Assembly: GCF_000611645.1 (NCBI RefSeq)
Contig: NW_014013081.1
Location: 8,712 to 18,888, forward strand
Source of the DNA: Monoraphidium neglectum
Lineage: Eukaryota; Chlorophyta; Chlorophyceae; Sphaeropleales; Selenastraceae
DNA length: 10,177 nt
Direction of reading: 5' to 3'
The position numbers and the translations under genes are program-made. The notes under the pieces are model-generated. The model was not told the origin of the DNA. It made no database searches and saw only the letters and a program-made list of their open reading frames with translations. Numbering within the stretch: position 1 is the stretch's first letter; each line of letters starts with the position of its first letter. Below are positions 8,780 to 10,177 of this stretch, one piece after another.

Positions 8780-10052
8780 TCACTGGTTCTTGAGGTGCTC
8801 CAGGAGGCGGGGGTCCCCAAACTTGCGGGGGTGGATCAGCCGCGCCAGCAGGAAGGCGAGGCCCAGCAGCAGCGAGGCGCCCCCGGTGGCGAGGTAGGTG
8901 ATCCCCAGGAAGGGGTTATGGCCGCCCAGCCAGCTGGTCGTGCCCTGCGGGGCGCCGAGGGTCGCGGTTTCTCAAGGCTGCTCAGGCGAGAGAGTGCAGT
9001 CACGGGCCGCAACTGGGTGAGGCACGGCTCAGTGCGGGGCGCCGCGCGGCGAGATGTGCGCCCAGTAGGGATAATCATCACATTCGACCCCCAAGCATGT
9101 TCGCTCGCCGCATGCCACCAACACGCCCAGGCACTCGAGCACCAAAGCAAACGCACGAAGCTCGTGCCATAAGCGCTCGCGCCCACCAGGACGATGGCCT
9201 TCTGGCCGTCAAAGCTGTAGGTGTTCCACCGGTTCATGATGTCGACCTGGATGACGTCACCCGCCTCCAGCCCGCCTCCCTGTATCCCGTCGATGCGCCC
9301 CCACAGCTTCCTGAACTGCGGCAGCGCCGCCGTCCGCATCCAATTGACGAACCGCTCGTCGCTCCTGACGGTCAGCAGGCGACCGTCGGGGGCCGTCATG
9401 TTGCCGCCGCCGCGCGAGGCGTTGAGGGCAGGGTTGAAGAAGGAGGGGGTGTAGTTGCCGAAGCGGTCTTTCAGGTCGGAAGACAGGGCGATGCCCTTGT
9501 CCGAGACGGGCACAGGGACCGGCGCGGCGGCGGCGCCGGAGCCGTTGGCGGGCGAGACGCGGGTCAGCTGCGGCGAGGGGCGGGGAGGCGGGGGCGCAGA
9601 GGCGGGGGCGCAGAGGCGGGTGAGGGCGGTTGCAGCAAGAAGGGGTTGGTCAGGAGGCAAGGGTGGGGACAATGGGGTCCACGCCAAGTGAACGAGCTTG
9701 AGCCCCTCCTCACGCGCTCCTTGCGCATGACACACTCGGTCGCGCAGTTGTGCACGGCATGCGAATTTGCATGCCCAAGAGCGCCCACGCGCACGCGCAC
9801 ACACACAACACACACGCAAACAAAACACACACAACCACATGCGAAATCATTTGCCTATACAATCCTCATCGCAACATACCCACACCCACCACGAAGCTGT
9901 CGTTGAAATTGCTCCACGCCACCAGGCCGCAGGGGTTGATGATCTGGGCCGGGTTCCCGTTGTACAGCACCAAAGGCTCGCAGGCCGCCAACGAGGCGAC
10001 GTCCTTTACCTGCTGCCCTGCCAGCTGCACGTCGCTGCGGCTCTTCACGTAG
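8780..10052 (-). CDS. CDC50/LEM3-family P4-ATPase beta subunit (ALIS-type), C-terminal 235 residues
   Basis: Proteins of this family bind P4-ATPase lipid flippases, take them out of the ER and are needed for their activity. Visible coding exons are 10052-9890, 9567-9187 and 8944-8780, with GT-AG introns of 322 and 242 bases, both phase 0. The first starts in phase with two bases supplied from an exon outside the window. Signatures in order: [10 protein letters not shown]; the hallmark [15 protein letters not shown]; the luminal [36 protein letters not shown]; and [16 protein letters not shown] leading into the second membrane segment (about FLGITYL to FLLARLI), followed by a short cytosolic tail ending KNQ. 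Five N-glycosylation sequons (NDS, NGS, NYT, NAS, NMT) fit a luminal ectodomain. An Ala/Pro/Val insertion near PVPVPV is not typical. The family is usually about 330-360 residues, so the N-terminal tail and first membrane segment are missing only because the window ends. Confidence 0.95.
9585..9620 (-). repeat. 14-base tandem repeat forming a polypyrimidine tract
   Basis: About 2.6 copies of GAGGCGGGGGCGCA on the plus strand. On the sense strand they form the C-rich tract just upstream of the CCGCAG acceptor at 9568 of the CDC50-family gene, so the repeat probably supplies part of the 3' splice signal. Confidence 0.8.
9778..9840. repeat. CA-rich microsatellite in CDC50-family intron
   Basis: CACACA and CACGCG units on the plus strand, GT-rich on the transcribed strand, lie in the middle of the 322-base intron 9568-9889. 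They are interrupted by AAA and not pure. Confidence 0.8.
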
Positions 10053-10069
10053 CTGTGTGTGATGTGAGT

Positions 10070-10131
10070 ATGAGTGTGTGTGTGTGTGTGTGGTGGGTGG
10101 TGGGTGGGGTGTGATGTTATGTGTGTGTGTG

Positions 10132-10177
<46 letters not shown>
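10070..10177. repeat. (GT)n microsatellite at the window edge, intronic
   Basis: TG/GT dinucleotides with a GGTGGGTGGTGGG interruption run off the right edge. The longest pure stretch starts near 10138. On the transcribed strand this is (CA)n, upstream of the acceptor ACACACAG at 10053 of the CDC50-family gene, so it lies in an intron whose 5' end is outside the window. Confidence 0.9.

Noticed and set aside
8836..9840. A single 334-codon unspliced CDC50-family ORF
   Set aside because: It reads through introns 9568-9889 and 8945-9186 and then loses the conserved [16 protein letters not shown] end, which only the spliced frame restores.

Overview
The window is nuclear DNA from a GC-rich eukaryote, most likely a chlorophyte green alga. 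Three things point there: short GT-AG introns in every gene; a TGTAA poly(A) signal (the usual chlorophyte element) behind both genes whose ends are visible; and two conserved proteins that look most like their plant and algal versions. There is no sign of operons, ribosome binding sites, CRISPR arrays, tRNA or rRNA. All three genes lie on the minus strand, in the same direction, and are read from right to left.

Right end (8780-10177): the last three exons of a CDC50/LEM3/ALIS-type subunit of a P4-ATPase lipid flippase. The first transmembrane segment lies beyond the window. A (GT)n-rich intron runs off the right edge, and a TGTAA signal follows the stop codon at 8567-8571.

Middle (5439-8026): a complete five-exon gene for cytosolic ribosomal protein eL13 (RPL13), 210 residues after splicing, with a TGTAA signal 70 bases past the stop. 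Its 988-base second intron carries a CTG/CAG repeat tract. A possible short 5'UTR intron lies at 8044-8100.

Left half (1-4753): one large gene that I do not recognise, built from splice sites that keep the frame. Two exons (3600-4753 and 2973-3327) encode an Ala/Leu-rich, probably helical region. A third exon of at least 2769 bases is open to the left edge. It encodes an extreme low-complexity tail with several poly-Gln tracts, a QQE repeat, a Gly/Ser linker, and an Ala/Glu block made from a perfect CTGCTT hexamer array. The 3' end is outside the window and the 5' end is unresolved.

The genes have no obvious joint function: lipid flippase chaperone, ribosome, unknown poly-Q protein. What links the region is microsatellites. 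CTG/CAG tracts occur both in the coding exon and in the RPL13 intron, always with CAG on the transcribed sense strand. CA/GT tracts fill introns of the two outer genes. I see no firm evidence for a new multi-gene system. The unrecognised poly-Q gene is the most novel item.
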